DNA of 64,000 nt from Bradyrhizobium liaoningense (GTDB lineage Bacteria; Pseudomonadota; Alphaproteobacteria; Rhizobiales; Xanthobacteraceae). The stretch covers positions 310,001-374,000 of the forward strand of contig NZ_JAFCJT010000001.1 of the NCBI RefSeq assembly GCF_018130785.1. Direction: 5' to 3'. Below are positions 27,628-35,772 of this stretch, piece after piece (position 1 is the first letter of the stretch; each line of letters opens with the position of its first letter). The notes beneath the pieces were generated by a model that had not been told where the DNA came from, did no database searches, and saw only the letters and a program-made list of their open reading frames with translations. Position numbers and translations under genes: made by a program.

Positions 27628-28647
27628 TCATTGAGAGGATGCAGCCAGCCGGTCTTCGTTCGCGATGTCGTCGAGCCTGACTTCCGATTTCGAATCGAAA
27701 TGGTGTTCACGCGCAGCATCCCAGGCGATCCTGACATCCTCGCCCGGCTGAACCTTGCTGAACCCCTCCAGCCGCACTGAGATCGGCTGCCCATAGATCT
27801 CGCAGAGAACGATGCTGTCGGCGCCGAGATGCTCCACGGCCTTGACCCGTGCGGCATGGTCGCCGCCAGCGACGATCTGGACGTGCTCTGGCCGCACGCC
27901 GATGAGGCGATCGTCCTGGCGCAGGAGATTCATAGGCGGCGTGCCGATGAATCGTGCGGTAAACGCCGTTGCGGGGTGGTTATAAAGCTCTTCCGGCGAG
28001 CCGCTCTGCTCGATGCGACCGTCTCGCATCAGCACGACGCGGTCGGCCATCGTCATGGCCTCCGTCTGATCGTGAGTCACATAGATCATCGTCATGCCCA
28101 GGCGTTGCTGCAGAGCCCGGATCTCGGTACGCATCTCATGCCGAAGCTTGGCATCCAGATTCGAGAGCGGCTCGTCCATCAAGCAGATGCGAGCTTCCGC
28201 GATGATGGCCCGTCCCAGCGCGACACGCTGGCGCTGACCGCCGGACAATTGCGACGGCTTGCGTTCAAGGAGATGACTGAGACCGACGATGTCGGCGACG
28301 CGCTTGAGCCGCGCATCGCGCTCAGCGCGCGATACGCGCCGCACGCGCAGACCGAACACGATGTTCTCGGCCACGCTTAAGTGCGGAAAGAGCGCGTAGG
28401 ACTGGAAGACCATCGAGATCTTCCGCTGCGCAGGCGTGAGATGGGTGACATCGGCGCCGCCGAGGCTGATCGTGCCGGCATCGGCCTCTTCAAGACCAGC
28501 GATCAGGCGGAGCGTGGTGGACTTGCCGCATCCCGACGGCCCCAGCAGCACCAACAGCGAGCCTTCGTCCGCCGTCAGGCTGACGTCGTCGACGGCGCGC
28601 ATCGCGCCCCAGAACTTCGAGACGCGGCTCAGCGTGATCACCGACAT
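27628..28647 (-). CDS. ugpC: ABC transporter ATP-binding protein, UgpC-like
   Basis: Cytoplasmic ATPase of 339 aa. Walker A is LLGPSGCGKSTTLRLIAGLE near residue 40, the signature is QLSGGQRQRVALGRAI near 135, Walker B is ARICLMDEPLSNLDAKLR, and the switch His is in MIYVTHDQTEAM. A TOBE domain follows (GVRPEHVQIV near 255). This is the MalK/UgpC subfamily. The ATG at 28647 starts MSVITLSRVSK; the in-frame upstream codons do not look coding. It is the first gene of the operon and faces the DeoR-type regulator. Confidence 0.92.
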   Translation of the reverse strand: MSVITLSRVSKFWGAMRAVDDVSLTADEGSLLVLLGPSGCGKSTTLRLIAGLEEADAGTISLGGADVTHLTPAQRKISMVFQSYALFPHLSVAENIVFGLRVRRVSRAERDARLKRVADIVGLSHLLERKPSQLSGGQRQRVALGRAIIAEARICLMDEPLSNLDAKLRHEMRTEIRALQQRLGMTMIYVTHDQTEAMTMADRVVLMRDGRIEQSGSPEELYNHPATAFTARFIGTPPMNLLRQDDRLIGVRPEHVQIVAGGDHAARVKAVEHLGADSIVLCEIYGQPISVRLEGFSKVQPGEDVRIAWDAAREHHFDSKSEVRLDDIANEDRLAASSQ

Positions 28648-28808
28648 GACCGGCTCGCTTTCGACTGCCGTGATGTATGCAAAGAGATTCCGCGCAAACG
28701 CGTTGCGTCCTGCTCGCGCGGAGCAGCGCAAGGTCGGTCACGACACGCAGACCGATCCATCCGTGTCTCTCCCCATGACCACGCAACATTCATCGGCGTA
28801 GCGATTAT

Positions 28809-28826
28809 TATGTTCATATGAACATA
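28809..28826. promoter_or_regulatory. Perfect 18-bp palindrome, probable GlpR/DeoR-type operator
   Basis: TATGTTCATATGAACATA is its own reverse complement. The half-site TATGTTC equals the half-site of the E. coli GlpR operator consensus (WATGTTCGWT). It sits in the 251-bp gap between ugpC and the divergent DeoR-family gene, 73 bp before the latter's start. Confidence 0.75.
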
Positions 28827-28898
28827 GTATGACGGCATATGAAATAGAAATTTGCGCCACAGACGTTCGAATGATACTTTGGGTGGTACGGAGAGCCC

Positions 28899-29681
28899 AT
28901 GCTCAGCACGCCCACCGAACGTCAGGCCCACATTCTTGAGATTGTGCGAGGCGAAGGTTTCGCCTCGATCGAGCATCTTGCGACGCGGTTCGACGTCACG
29001 CAGCAAACCATCCGCCGCGTCGTCAACGCGCTCTGCGATCAGGGATTGCTGCGGCGACTCCATGGGGGCGTCAGCCTGCCCGTCCAGAACCAGAACCTCG
29101 CCTATGGCAGCAGGCAGGGATTGAACGCCGACGCCAAGCAGCGCATTGCTCGTGCGACCGCGCGGTTCATTCATGACGGAGCGTCACTGATGATCGGGCT
29201 CGGCACCACGCCCGAATATGTGGCGCAGGCGCTATCTCATCGTCAGGATCTTCGTATCATCACCAACAGTCTGAATGTTGCGGCCGCGTTCGCGCAGAAT
29301 CCCGACGTGGAGATATCGATCGCGGGCGGCACGCTCCGTCCGCTCGACCGGGACATCGTCGGCGAAGCGGCCGCACGCTTCTTCTCGGGATTTCGCGCCG
29401 ACTATGGCATCTTCGGCGTCGGTGGCGTCGACCAGGATGGCACGTTGCTGGATTTTCACGCCGATGAAGTTCAGGCCAGGCAATCAATCGTCGCCAACTC
29501 GCGCACCGCGGTGCTGGTCGCCGATACCACGAAGTTCGGCCGCAACGCGACCGTGCGAGGCGGCCATCTCGACGACTGTCACCATCTGTTCACCGACGGC
29601 CCGTTGCCGGCAGCGTTTGCGACCATTGCCGCGAAGTATGGCGACCGCATCCGCGCGACAGGTGCTACCCGTTCAGACTAG
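28899..29681 (+). CDS. DeoR/GlpR-family transcriptional regulator
   Basis: Protein of 260 aa. The N-terminal DeoR helix-turn-helix reads FASIEHLATRFDVTQQTIRR and RVVNALCDQGLLRRLHGG (residues about 18-55). The sugar-phosphate-binding domain shows IGLGTTPEYVAQAL, RIITNSLNVAAAF and GGTLRPLDRDIVGEAA, followed by GVGGVDQDGTLLDFHADE and VLVADTTKFGRNA. The latter are ligand-site motifs shared with GlpR. A GGAG lies eight bases before the ATG. It probably represses the divergent ugp operon until glycerol phosphate is present. Confidence 0.9.
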   Translation: MLSTPTERQAHILEIVRGEGFASIEHLATRFDVTQQTIRRVVNALCDQGLLRRLHGGVSLPVQNQNLAYGSRQGLNADAKQRIARATARFIHDGASLMIGLGTTPEYVAQALSHRQDLRIITNSLNVAAAFAQNPDVEISIAGGTLRPLDRDIVGEAAARFFSGFRADYGIFGVGGVDQDGTLLDFHADEVQARQSIVANSRTAVLVADTTKFGRNATVRGGHLDDCHHLFTDGPLPAAFATIAAKYGDRIRATGATRSD

Positions 29682-29742
29682 GTCCGGTCAGCGAACGTAG
29701 GTAGCGAGCGAAAAGATCAACAAAGACACTGATATTCGCTAA

Positions 29743-29792
29743 CGATTGACCATCGTTATCGCCGTTTGTTGTGGGGTTTCGATGGTCAATCG
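29743..29792. repeat. Perfect 13-bp inverted repeat with 24-base spacer
   Basis: CGATTGACCATCG at 29743-29755 is exactly complementary to CGATGGTCAATCG at 29780-29792. It lies in the 206-bp gap between the DeoR gene and the end of the binding-protein gene. It is not a standard terminator (long spacer, no T-run) and could be an operator pair, a small mobile-element end pair or an RNA stem. Confidence 0.6.
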
Positions 29793-29887
29793 GTGTCACC
29801 TTTTGATTTCACTGAACCATTTTGGCCTATCCGACCGGCAGGCGGCTCAAGTCAGCGGCCCGCTACCGAACCAGCAATGCTTCGCCT

Positions 29888-31072
29888 CTATCGCGCGGCC
29901 ATGGTGCCGGACATCGGGACCCAGCGCTCACCATCGAAGCGTTGCGGCCGGAGTGACTTGATGAGACGGTAATCGTCAGGGGTGGAGTTCACGGTGATGC
30001 CGCTAATCAGGCCCGGAAGCGCAACGTTCTTCAGCGCAGTGGCCTGCTTCATGATGTTATGCCGGGAGAAATCCGTCCCGCAAGCCTCGAGTACCCTGGC
30101 CATGAGGACAGCGACGTTCCACCCCGTGAAATTGAGCTGATCCTCAATGTCGCCCTCGGGATAGTATTTCTTCATGAAAGCCAACCACTCCAGATAGGCG
30201 GGGTCGCTGGCCCATTCAGGATCGCCCACCGTTTTCGTCGGCGTGGCCGAAATCGCACCCTTGGCGTTTTCGAGCCCCGCCGGCTTGAGAATCGTCGCGA
30301 CGAAGTTGCTTCCGATCGGTAAGAACTGTTGCGCGTGCCAGCCGAGTTCACCGGCCTTACGGATCGCCTGTGAGGTGAATTTGCCGGTCGAAGCGTTCAG
30401 AAAAACATTGGCATTGGTACTGGCCAATGAGACGACCTGGGACTCAACCGTCGGCGACGTCACCTCGTAGGGCGAGGCGGCGACTATCTCGGCTTGCGGA
30501 TCGAGTCGCGCCAGATCGGCTTTGAAGCTGCGGAGATATTCGCGTCCATAGTCATCGTTCTGATAGAGCACCGCGATGCGCGCCCGCGGTATACTCTCGG
30601 ACACGAGGCGCGCATAGATCGCGGCCTCGGTGCTGAACAGCGTCATTCCCGAGATCGTGTAGGGGCTGGTCTTCGGATCAGCAAAACGATCGCTCGCGGC
30701 GAAGACGAAGAGCTGCGGCACCTTCCGGCTATTGAGATACTTCTGGACTGCCGCATTCTGCGCCGTCCCCATGCTGCCGAAGATCGCGACAGCCTCATTG
30801 CTCTCGACCAGCCTTCGGGTCTGCTCCACCGCTTTTGGCGGGCTGTAGCCATCGTCGAGCGAGATCAGCTTGATCTTGCGGCCGTTGATTCCACCGCGCT
30901 CATTGATCATCTGGAAATAGCGCGTCTGCACCTTGCCGACCGCGCTCAGCGCCGAGGCTGGACCGCTATAGGGCATCGTCTGGCCGAGGATAAGTTCCTC
31001 TTCGCCACCCAGGGCTGCGCTTGAGGCAATCAGTGAAGCTGCGACAAGGAATGCCGAGCCAAGTCCCCGCAT
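29888..31072 (-). CDS. Branched-chain-amino-acid-type ABC substrate-binding protein
   Basis: Periplasmic protein of 394 aa of the Peripla_BP_6 family. The signal peptide is MRGLGSAFLVAASLIASSAA. The mature part has LILGQTMPYSGPASALSAVG, YFQMINERGGINGRKIKLIS, DDGYSPPKAVEQTRRLVE and AVLYQNDDYGREYLRSFKAD. Such proteins in catabolic clusters often bind aromatic acids. No Liv permease or ATPase genes are in the window. GGGAGGA precedes the ATG at 31072, and the promoter upstream carries the MarR-type palindrome. Confidence 0.9.
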   Translation of the reverse strand: MRGLGSAFLVAASLIASSAALGGEEELILGQTMPYSGPASALSAVGKVQTRYFQMINERGGINGRKIKLISLDDGYSPPKAVEQTRRLVESNEAVAIFGSMGTAQNAAVQKYLNSRKVPQLFVFAASDRFADPKTSPYTISGMTLFSTEAAIYARLVSESIPRARIAVLYQNDDYGREYLRSFKADLARLDPQAEIVAASPYEVTSPTVESQVVSLASTNANVFLNASTGKFTSQAIRKAGELGWHAQQFLPIGSNFVATILKPAGLENAKGAISATPTKTVGDPEWASDPAYLEWLAFMKKYYPEGDIEDQLNFTGWNVAVLMARVLEACGTDFSRHNIMKQATALKNVALPGLISGITVNSTPDDYRLIKSLRPQRFDGERWVPMSGTMAAR

Positions 31073-31102
31073 ATTGTCCTCCCAATTGTATTTCTTACCT
31101 GG

Positions 31103-31131
31103 AATATTCTTCCTAGGAAGATAATTGTCAA
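31103..31131 (-). promoter_or_regulatory. Promoter with palindromic operator in its spacer (binding-protein gene)
   Basis: Read on the minus strand: TTGACA (31131-31126), a 17-bp spacer, then AATATT (31108-31103). The spacer contains most of the palindrome TCTTCCTAGGAAGA (31108-31121). The predicted transcript would start about 24 bases before the ATG at 31072. The same arrangement recurs at 34812-34840. A repressor bound here would block RNA polymerase. Confidence 0.75.
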
Positions 31132-31290
31132 TATCGTACTGCGGCGGCAAATGGCCCCGTATCGGGGCCGCACGCAGATATTCGACCAATCGTGGGAACT
31201 TGCCGCGCGACACGTAACGTCGAAAGTGTTAGATTGAACCAACGTATGAATGCGGCGCCTTCTGGCGCGGACCAAGGTGAGTAGGAAGGA

Positions 31291-31884
31291 ATGCGGAAGA
31301 AGAACGTGCCGGGCGGCGCAATGCCTGTCGGCAGAGCTGCGTCCAAGCTCGATAATGGCCTCTACGACGATATCGAAGCCGCCTGGCTCGAGCAGCGCCC
31401 CGACCTGGACCTGGCCGCAGCCTGCACCCTGTTGCGACTGGAACGGGCCAACCAGCTACATGAAGTACGCTTGCAGGAGATATCCAAGACCATTGGCCTG
31501 CAGACCGGCGAACTCTACGTCCTGCTGGCGCTGCGGCGCTCGGGAAAGCCGTACGAATTGCGCCCGACCGATCTGTTTCGTGCCCTGCTCGTCACGTCCG
31601 GTGCCATGACCAAGCGCGTGGCACGGCTGCAAGAGGGAGGCTTTATCCTCCGCGTCTCCGCGAACGACGATGGTCGCTCCGAATTGGTCCGCCTGACCGC
31701 GAAGGGCCTTGCGACCGCCGACCGCGGCATCACCGAGATCGCGAAGGTCGTGGAAAGCGTAACCGAAGCCAGTGGCCTGACCAAGGCCGAGATTGCGATG
31801 CTCGACCGATGCTTGCGCAAGCTTTTGTCTGTGAAGACGGTGAAGGCGACGAAGAAAACGAGCCGGCTTGCGGCGACGGGCTAG
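31291..31884 (+). CDS. MarR-family transcriptional regulator
   Basis: Protein of 197 aa. The winged helix shows LQTGELYVLLALRRSGKPYE, the recognition helix ALLVTSGAMTKRVARLQEGG near residue 105, and the wing VSANDDGRSELVRLTAKGLA. The long N-terminal helix region is typical for MarR dimers, and a Lys-rich tail follows. It is divergent from the binding-protein gene and convergent with the reductase gene. It is the best candidate to bind the CTTCCTAGGAAG palindromes. GGAAGGA directly abuts the ATG, so a start at 31321 is also possible. Confidence 0.88.
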   Translation: MRKKNVPGGAMPVGRAASKLDNGLYDDIEAAWLEQRPDLDLAAACTLLRLERANQLHEVRLQEISKTIGLQTGELYVLLALRRSGKPYELRPTDLFRALLVTSGAMTKRVARLQEGGFILRVSANDDGRSELVRLTAKGLATADRGITEIAKVVESVTEASGLTKAEIAMLDRCLRKLLSVKTVKATKKTSRLAATG

Positions 31885-31902
31885 GATCGCGGCCCAGCCA
31901 GA

Positions 31903-33126
31903 CTAGCTGGTCTTCAGCAGTGCTTTGATATCGAACGCGCCGTCTGCCGCCTGTTGCGGCGTCGGCGAAATGCCCGCCGCGATCAGGCGCCGCGCCGCCA
32001 TCTGGTCGCCCGACGTATTGATACTGTCGACCGCGACAAGCCTCTCCCGCCTGTAATGAAACACGGAAAATCTGCCCTCATCGATCGAGCCGCGCGTCAC
32101 CATCTGGTCGCAACGACCGGAGAGCCCCACGATCTGGAGCTTGAGGTCGTACTGATCCGACCAGAATCTGGGAACACTGTCGTAGGGCTGATGGCGATCC
32201 GCGATCGCGAGCCCCGCCGCCCTGCCTTGGTCCTGGGCGTGCTGAACCGACTCTAGCCTAAGCCACCCCTCCGCAAACCGACTGTAGTGGTTTGCGCAGT
32301 CGCCAGCCGCATAAACGCCGGGCACGTCGGTGCGGCCATGCTCATCCACAACGATTCCATTCGAGCAAGTCAGCCCGGCGTCACTGGCGAGTTCATCGCT
32401 TGCGATTCCGCCGATGCCGACGACAACGAGATCCGCGCTCAGTCGATCGCCGCGGCCAAGATCAATTCCCGCAACTCGACCGGCATCGCCGGTCATCGAA
32501 ACGACCGTCTCGCCAAGCCTAACATCGACGCCCGCTTGCGCATGAACATCGAGCAGGAAGCGCGAGACGATTGGGGACACCGCCCGCTCCAGCAGCCGCG
32601 AGGCGGCCTCGACCAACGTGACCTTCTTGCCTAGCTTCGCCGCCGACGAAGCAACCTCAAGTCCAATGAACCCGCCGCCGACAATGACGACTTCATTCGT
32701 CCGCCCCAAGCGAGCCTTGAGATCGATGGCATCGGCGACTGTTCTGAGATAGCAGACCCCGTCGAGCTCAGCCCCGGGGATTGAGATCCGCCGCGCTCGC
32801 GATCCCGTGGCAATCACAAGCTTGTCGAAGCCCAGCCGCGTGCCGCCCGCCAGCGCGATCCGCCTTGCCCCCCGGTCAATCTTGATTACGCTGTACCCGA
32901 ACAGCAGATCGATCTGCTCGCGCGCGAAGAACGCACCGTCGCGCAGGACGAGATTCTGCTCGCCGGCAGCGTCGAGCAAAAACTCCTTCGATAGCGGCGG
33001 CCGCTCATAGGGTAGCGAATATTCGTCGGCGACCATAGTCACCGGCTCGGAATAACCGGCTTGGCGGGCATTCAGAGCCGCCTGAACACCGGCATAAGAT
33101 GCTCCGATGATGACGAGCCCGCTCAC
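31903..33126 (-). CDS. FAD-dependent ferredoxin reductase of a Rieske oxygenase system
   Basis: Flavoprotein of 407 aa in the ferredoxin-NAD(P) reductase group used by class II ring-hydroxylating systems. The FAD site is LVIIGASYAGVQAALNARQ at the N-terminus, YERPPLSKEFL lies near residue 40, the NAD site is VVIVGGGFIGLEVASSAAKL near 145, and GVYAAGDCANHYSRF near 270. It passes electrons from NAD(P)H to the adjacent Rieske ferredoxin. The GTG start at 33126 overlaps the ferredoxin stop (GTGA), so the genes are coupled. Confidence 0.92.
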   Translation of the reverse strand: MSGLVIIGASYAGVQAALNARQAGYSEPVTMVADEYSLPYERPPLSKEFLLDAAGEQNLVLRDGAFFAREQIDLLFGYSVIKIDRGARRIALAGGTRLGFDKLVIATGSRARRISIPGAELDGVCYLRTVADAIDLKARLGRTNEVVIVGGGFIGLEVASSAAKLGKKVTLVEAASRLLERAVSPIVSRFLLDVHAQAGVDVRLGETVVSMTGDAGRVAGIDLGRGDRLSADLVVVGIGGIASDELASDAGLTCSNGIVVDEHGRTDVPGVYAAGDCANHYSRFAEGWLRLESVQHAQDQGRAAGLAIADRHQPYDSVPRFWSDQYDLKLQIVGLSGRCDQMVTRGSIDEGRFSVFHYRRERLVAVDSINTSGDQMAARRLIAAGISPTPQQAADGAFDIKALLKTS

Positions 33127-33485
33127 GCTTCGGCATCCAGCGCTTGATCGGGGGCACTCCCATTCGCAGCGTTTTCGTCGACATTCACGTAAACCTCGCC
33201 ATCGCGAATCTCGACTTTGAATGCCCTTATGTCCATGTAGCCACCGGACCGGCACTTGCCGTCGCGAACATCGAACATCGCACCATGCAGCGGACATTCG
33301 ACGACATGGCCTTCGAGAAAGCCGGTCGAGAGCAGCGCGAAGGCATGCGAGCATACGTCGTCCGTCGCGTAAATGTCGTCGTCGACCTTGTAGAGCGCGA
33401 CACGCTGGTCACCGACGTTGAAACCCAGCGGCTCTCCGTCGGACAGTTTCGAGGCGGCGCACAAATGCTTCCAGGTCATGGCCAC
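33123..33485 (-). CDS. Rieske-type ferredoxin of the oxygenase system
   Basis: Small [2Fe-2S] protein of 120 aa. The cluster ligands are Cys45 and His47 (VCSHAFALL) and Cys64 and His67 (ECPLHGAMFD), the complete Rieske set. The tail after residue 105 is acidic and probably unstructured. It carries electrons from the reductase to the oxygenase. The start may be two codons further in. Confidence 0.92.
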   Translation of the reverse strand: MAMTWKHLCAASKLSDGEPLGFNVGDQRVALYKVDDDIYATDDVCSHAFALLSTGFLEGHVVECPLHGAMFDVRDGKCRSGGYMDIRAFKVEIRDGEVYVNVDENAANGSAPDQALDAEA

Positions 33486-33548
33486 GATATCTCCAGAAAT
33501 GGCGAACGGACGCGGACGGTACGTCCACGCCCGACGCCTCGAATCCCA

Positions 33549-34772
33549 TCAGCGGGGAATCTGCCGCCAATCTTCGGCAGCGGACGCCAACCGGCCGCCG
33601 ACTGCACGGATGTCCTTATAGGACATGGTCTCGCTCTGGCCGCTCTTCGGCGGCTTACCGTCCATGAAGCCGCGCACTTCCTCAAGCAACTGGCGACGCA
33701 CCCTGACGATCGCCTGGTCCGCCGAACAGAGGTATTCCTGCGACCGGTCGACAATCGGGCCCATGCTGACCATCACCACGAAATCCTCGATGACGATCTC
33801 GTGGAAGCCGGTGCTGTTGCCGGCATCCATGATCTGGCGGTTCTGCCCCCAATTATTGGCTTGATCACCCAGGAGACCGCCGGCCATCGGCCACTGATTG
33901 GCCCGCTGCACCTTGCGCCAAGAATCCACTGGCTTCTCAGGATTGTAGTAGATGTACCACTGGATCAGGTTCTCATCGTCGATCGGTACGGCAATGATCG
34001 CAGTACGATCCTGCTGCGGCCCAGAGAAAATTGGCGCGATCAACCCGTAGTAGGGCATCACGAACTCGGTCACGCGCGCAAGACATGATCCCTCCGGGCC
34101 CGAGCGAAGCGCGGCGGCCCGAAATCCATATGGCTTCTTGTCAAACTGGTAGCTGACTTCGGTATTGACCCGTGTTGCCCCGAAGTCCGTTGCCGAGCTT
34201 GCGGTCCAGCTCTGGTGCAGGAGAGCGACATGTGAGGAATCGATAGTCGCTTCGACGCCTTGCAACCAGTTCGCGTTGAGCTCGATGCCGGCCGCGTAGA
34301 CTTGGTCCGGCGGTAAATCCATCCATTCAAAGTCAGGCGCGGGTGGCGCCGTGCCTTCGCCGAGCCAGACCCAAACCAGGCCCGCGCCTTCGCGCGTCGG
34401 ATAGGCGTTCGCCTTGACGGTCTTTGCGAACTCCTTGGGGTTGTTTGGCTCGTTGGGAACGTCAAGCACTTCGCCGCCGGCACCGATCTTCCAACCATGG
34501 AACAGGCATGTCAGTGAGCAATGGTCGACCCGAGCCAGCGCGAGCGAGGCACCCCGGTGCGGACAGGCTTCATCGAGGAAGCCCACAATCCCATCCCCGC
34601 CCCTGAAGGCCACGAAATTGCGGCCGAACAGCTTGACGCGCACCGGCGCCTCGCCCTTACGCACCCGCACCGAGAGGACGGCCGGCAGCCAGTAATGCTG
34701 GCGCAGCATGCGTCCCATCGGCGCGTCACCGGTGACGCGGCACAGTAATTCATTCTCTTCCCTGGTGACCAT
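33549..34772 (-). CDS. Rieske ring-hydroxylating oxygenase, large subunit
   Basis: Protein of 407 aa. The Rieske domain has Cys70/His72 (ACPHRGASLAL) and Cys89/His92 (CLFHGWKIG). The catalytic domain has the iron-site and electron-bridge motif VEATIDSSHVALLH (Asp178, His181, His186). The layout and the N-terminus MVTREENELLCRVTGDAPMG resemble phthalate 4,5-dioxygenase and related alpha-only oxygenases. I chose the ATG at 34772: an earlier ATG at 34814 lies within the predicted -10 element. No small (beta) subunit is seen, as expected for this class. The substrate is unknown. Confidence 0.9.
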   Translation of the reverse strand: MVTREENELLCRVTGDAPMGRMLRQHYWLPAVLSVRVRKGEAPVRVKLFGRNFVAFRGGDGIVGFLDEACPHRGASLALARVDHCSLTCLFHGWKIGAGGEVLDVPNEPNNPKEFAKTVKANAYPTREGAGLVWVWLGEGTAPPAPDFEWMDLPPDQVYAAGIELNANWLQGVEATIDSSHVALLHQSWTASSATDFGATRVNTEVSYQFDKKPYGFRAAALRSGPEGSCLARVTEFVMPYYGLIAPIFSGPQQDRTAIIAVPIDDENLIQWYIYYNPEKPVDSWRKVQRANQWPMAGGLLGDQANNWGQNRQIMDAGNSTGFHEIVIEDFVVMVSMGPIVDRSQEYLCSADQAIVRVRRQLLEEVRGFMDGKPPKSGQSETMSYKDIRAVGGRLASAAEDWRQIPR

Positions 34773-34811
34773 GGCGATCCATTCCTGGTTGACACGTTTC
34801 GTCGTCAGGCT

Positions 34812-34840
34812 CATTATCTTCCTAGGAAGATTGTTGTCAA
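34812..34840 (-). promoter_or_regulatory. Promoter with palindromic operator in its spacer (Rieske oxygenase gene)
   Basis: On the minus strand TTGACA (34840-34835) is followed by a 17-bp spacer and ATAATG (34817-34812), or GATAAT one base earlier. The 16-bp palindrome ATCTTCCTAGGAAGAT (34816-34831) fills the spacer. An imperfect second copy, ACTTCCAAGAAAGAT, lies at 34845-34859 toward the divergent short-chain dehydrogenase gene. Confidence 0.78.
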
Positions 34841-34873
34841 TACAACTTCCAAGAAAGATATAATGGAGGGCAT

Positions 34874-35752
34874 ATGGCCGAGCGACGCTTGAAGGACTGT
34901 GTTGCGCTGGTGACAGGAGGAAGCCGCGGAGTCGGCAAGGGCGTGGCTATCGGCCTCGCTGAGGCTGGAGCCACCGTTATCGTGACTGCACGCACCCGTA
35001 GCAGCAGCAGCGGCGCGGAATGGCCCGGTTCTCTCGACGAGACCACGGCGGCAATCGACGCCGCTGGCGGCAATGGCGTCGGCATCCTCTGTGATCATTC
35101 CAATGACGCTTCGGTCAGGGATGTCTACGATCTGATCCGGCGCAACTACAGACGTCTGGATGTGCTCGTGAACAATGTGTTCGCAGCCCCGAACGTCATG
35201 CCGGTCAACGTGCCCTTCTGGCAGCTCCCGATCTCGCTGTGGGACACCTTGCATCACGTCGGCTTACGCTCGCACTTCGTGGCCAGCCAATTAGCCGTCC
35301 CGCTGATGCTGCCCCAGAGGCGCGGCCTGATCGTCAATACATCGTCAGGCGGCGGCGTCCGATACACGTTCAACGTCCCGTTCGGCGTACAGAAATCGGG
35401 CGTCGACAGAATGGCGCGCGACATGGCGCATGAATTGAAGCCGTTCGGCATTTCCGCGGTCTCGATCTGGCCCGGCTATATCAAGAGCGAAAAGCTTTCG
35501 ACGCAGCCCGACCGGGTGCCGGCGGCGCTCGCCAAGTTGATTGCCGAGAGAGGTGAGACGCCGGCCTTTGTCGGTCGCGCGATTGCGGCACTGGCCGCCG
35601 ATCCAGATGTGATCACCAAGACCGGTCAGATCCTGCTCGCCTCGGAACTGGCCCAAGAATATGGCTTCACCGACATCGATGGGAAAGTCCCACCTCCGCC
35701 GAGCCGCGATCCTACGCCGCTTTCAGTATTCGTCCCTTCGGCGGCCACTTGA
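34874..35752 (+). CDS. Short-chain dehydrogenase (DHRS1-like) with catalytic Tyr replaced by Phe
   Basis: SDR-fold protein of 292 aa. The cofactor site is VTGGSRGVGKGVAIGLAEAG (residues 13-32), NNVFAAPN stands near 100, and Ser157/158 lie in NTSSGGG. The family's Tyr-x-x-x-Lys reads FGVQK here: the codon at the Tyr position (residue 170) is TTC, Lys174 is present. In related proteins this block reads FNVPYGVGK. The enzyme may be inactive as a classical dehydrogenase or use another residue. It is divergent from the oxygenase operon across the operator region. Confidence 0.85.
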   Translation: MAERRLKDCVALVTGGSRGVGKGVAIGLAEAGATVIVTARTRSSSSGAEWPGSLDETTAAIDAAGGNGVGILCDHSNDASVRDVYDLIRRNYRRLDVLVNNVFAAPNVMPVNVPFWQLPISLWDTLHHVGLRSHFVASQLAVPLMLPQRRGLIVNTSSGGGVRYTFNVPFGVQKSGVDRMARDMAHELKPFGISAVSIWPGYIKSEKLSTQPDRVPAALAKLIAERGETPAFVGRAIAALAADPDVITKTGQILLASELAQEYGFTDIDGKVPPPPSRDPTPLSVFVPSAAT

Positions 35753-35772
35753 AGATCAAACAGGAGACGCCA

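Noticed and set aside
34772..34814. Upstream start of the Rieske oxygenase at 34814
   Set aside because: The ATG lies inside the predicted -10 box, and family members start at the MVTREENELL sequence.
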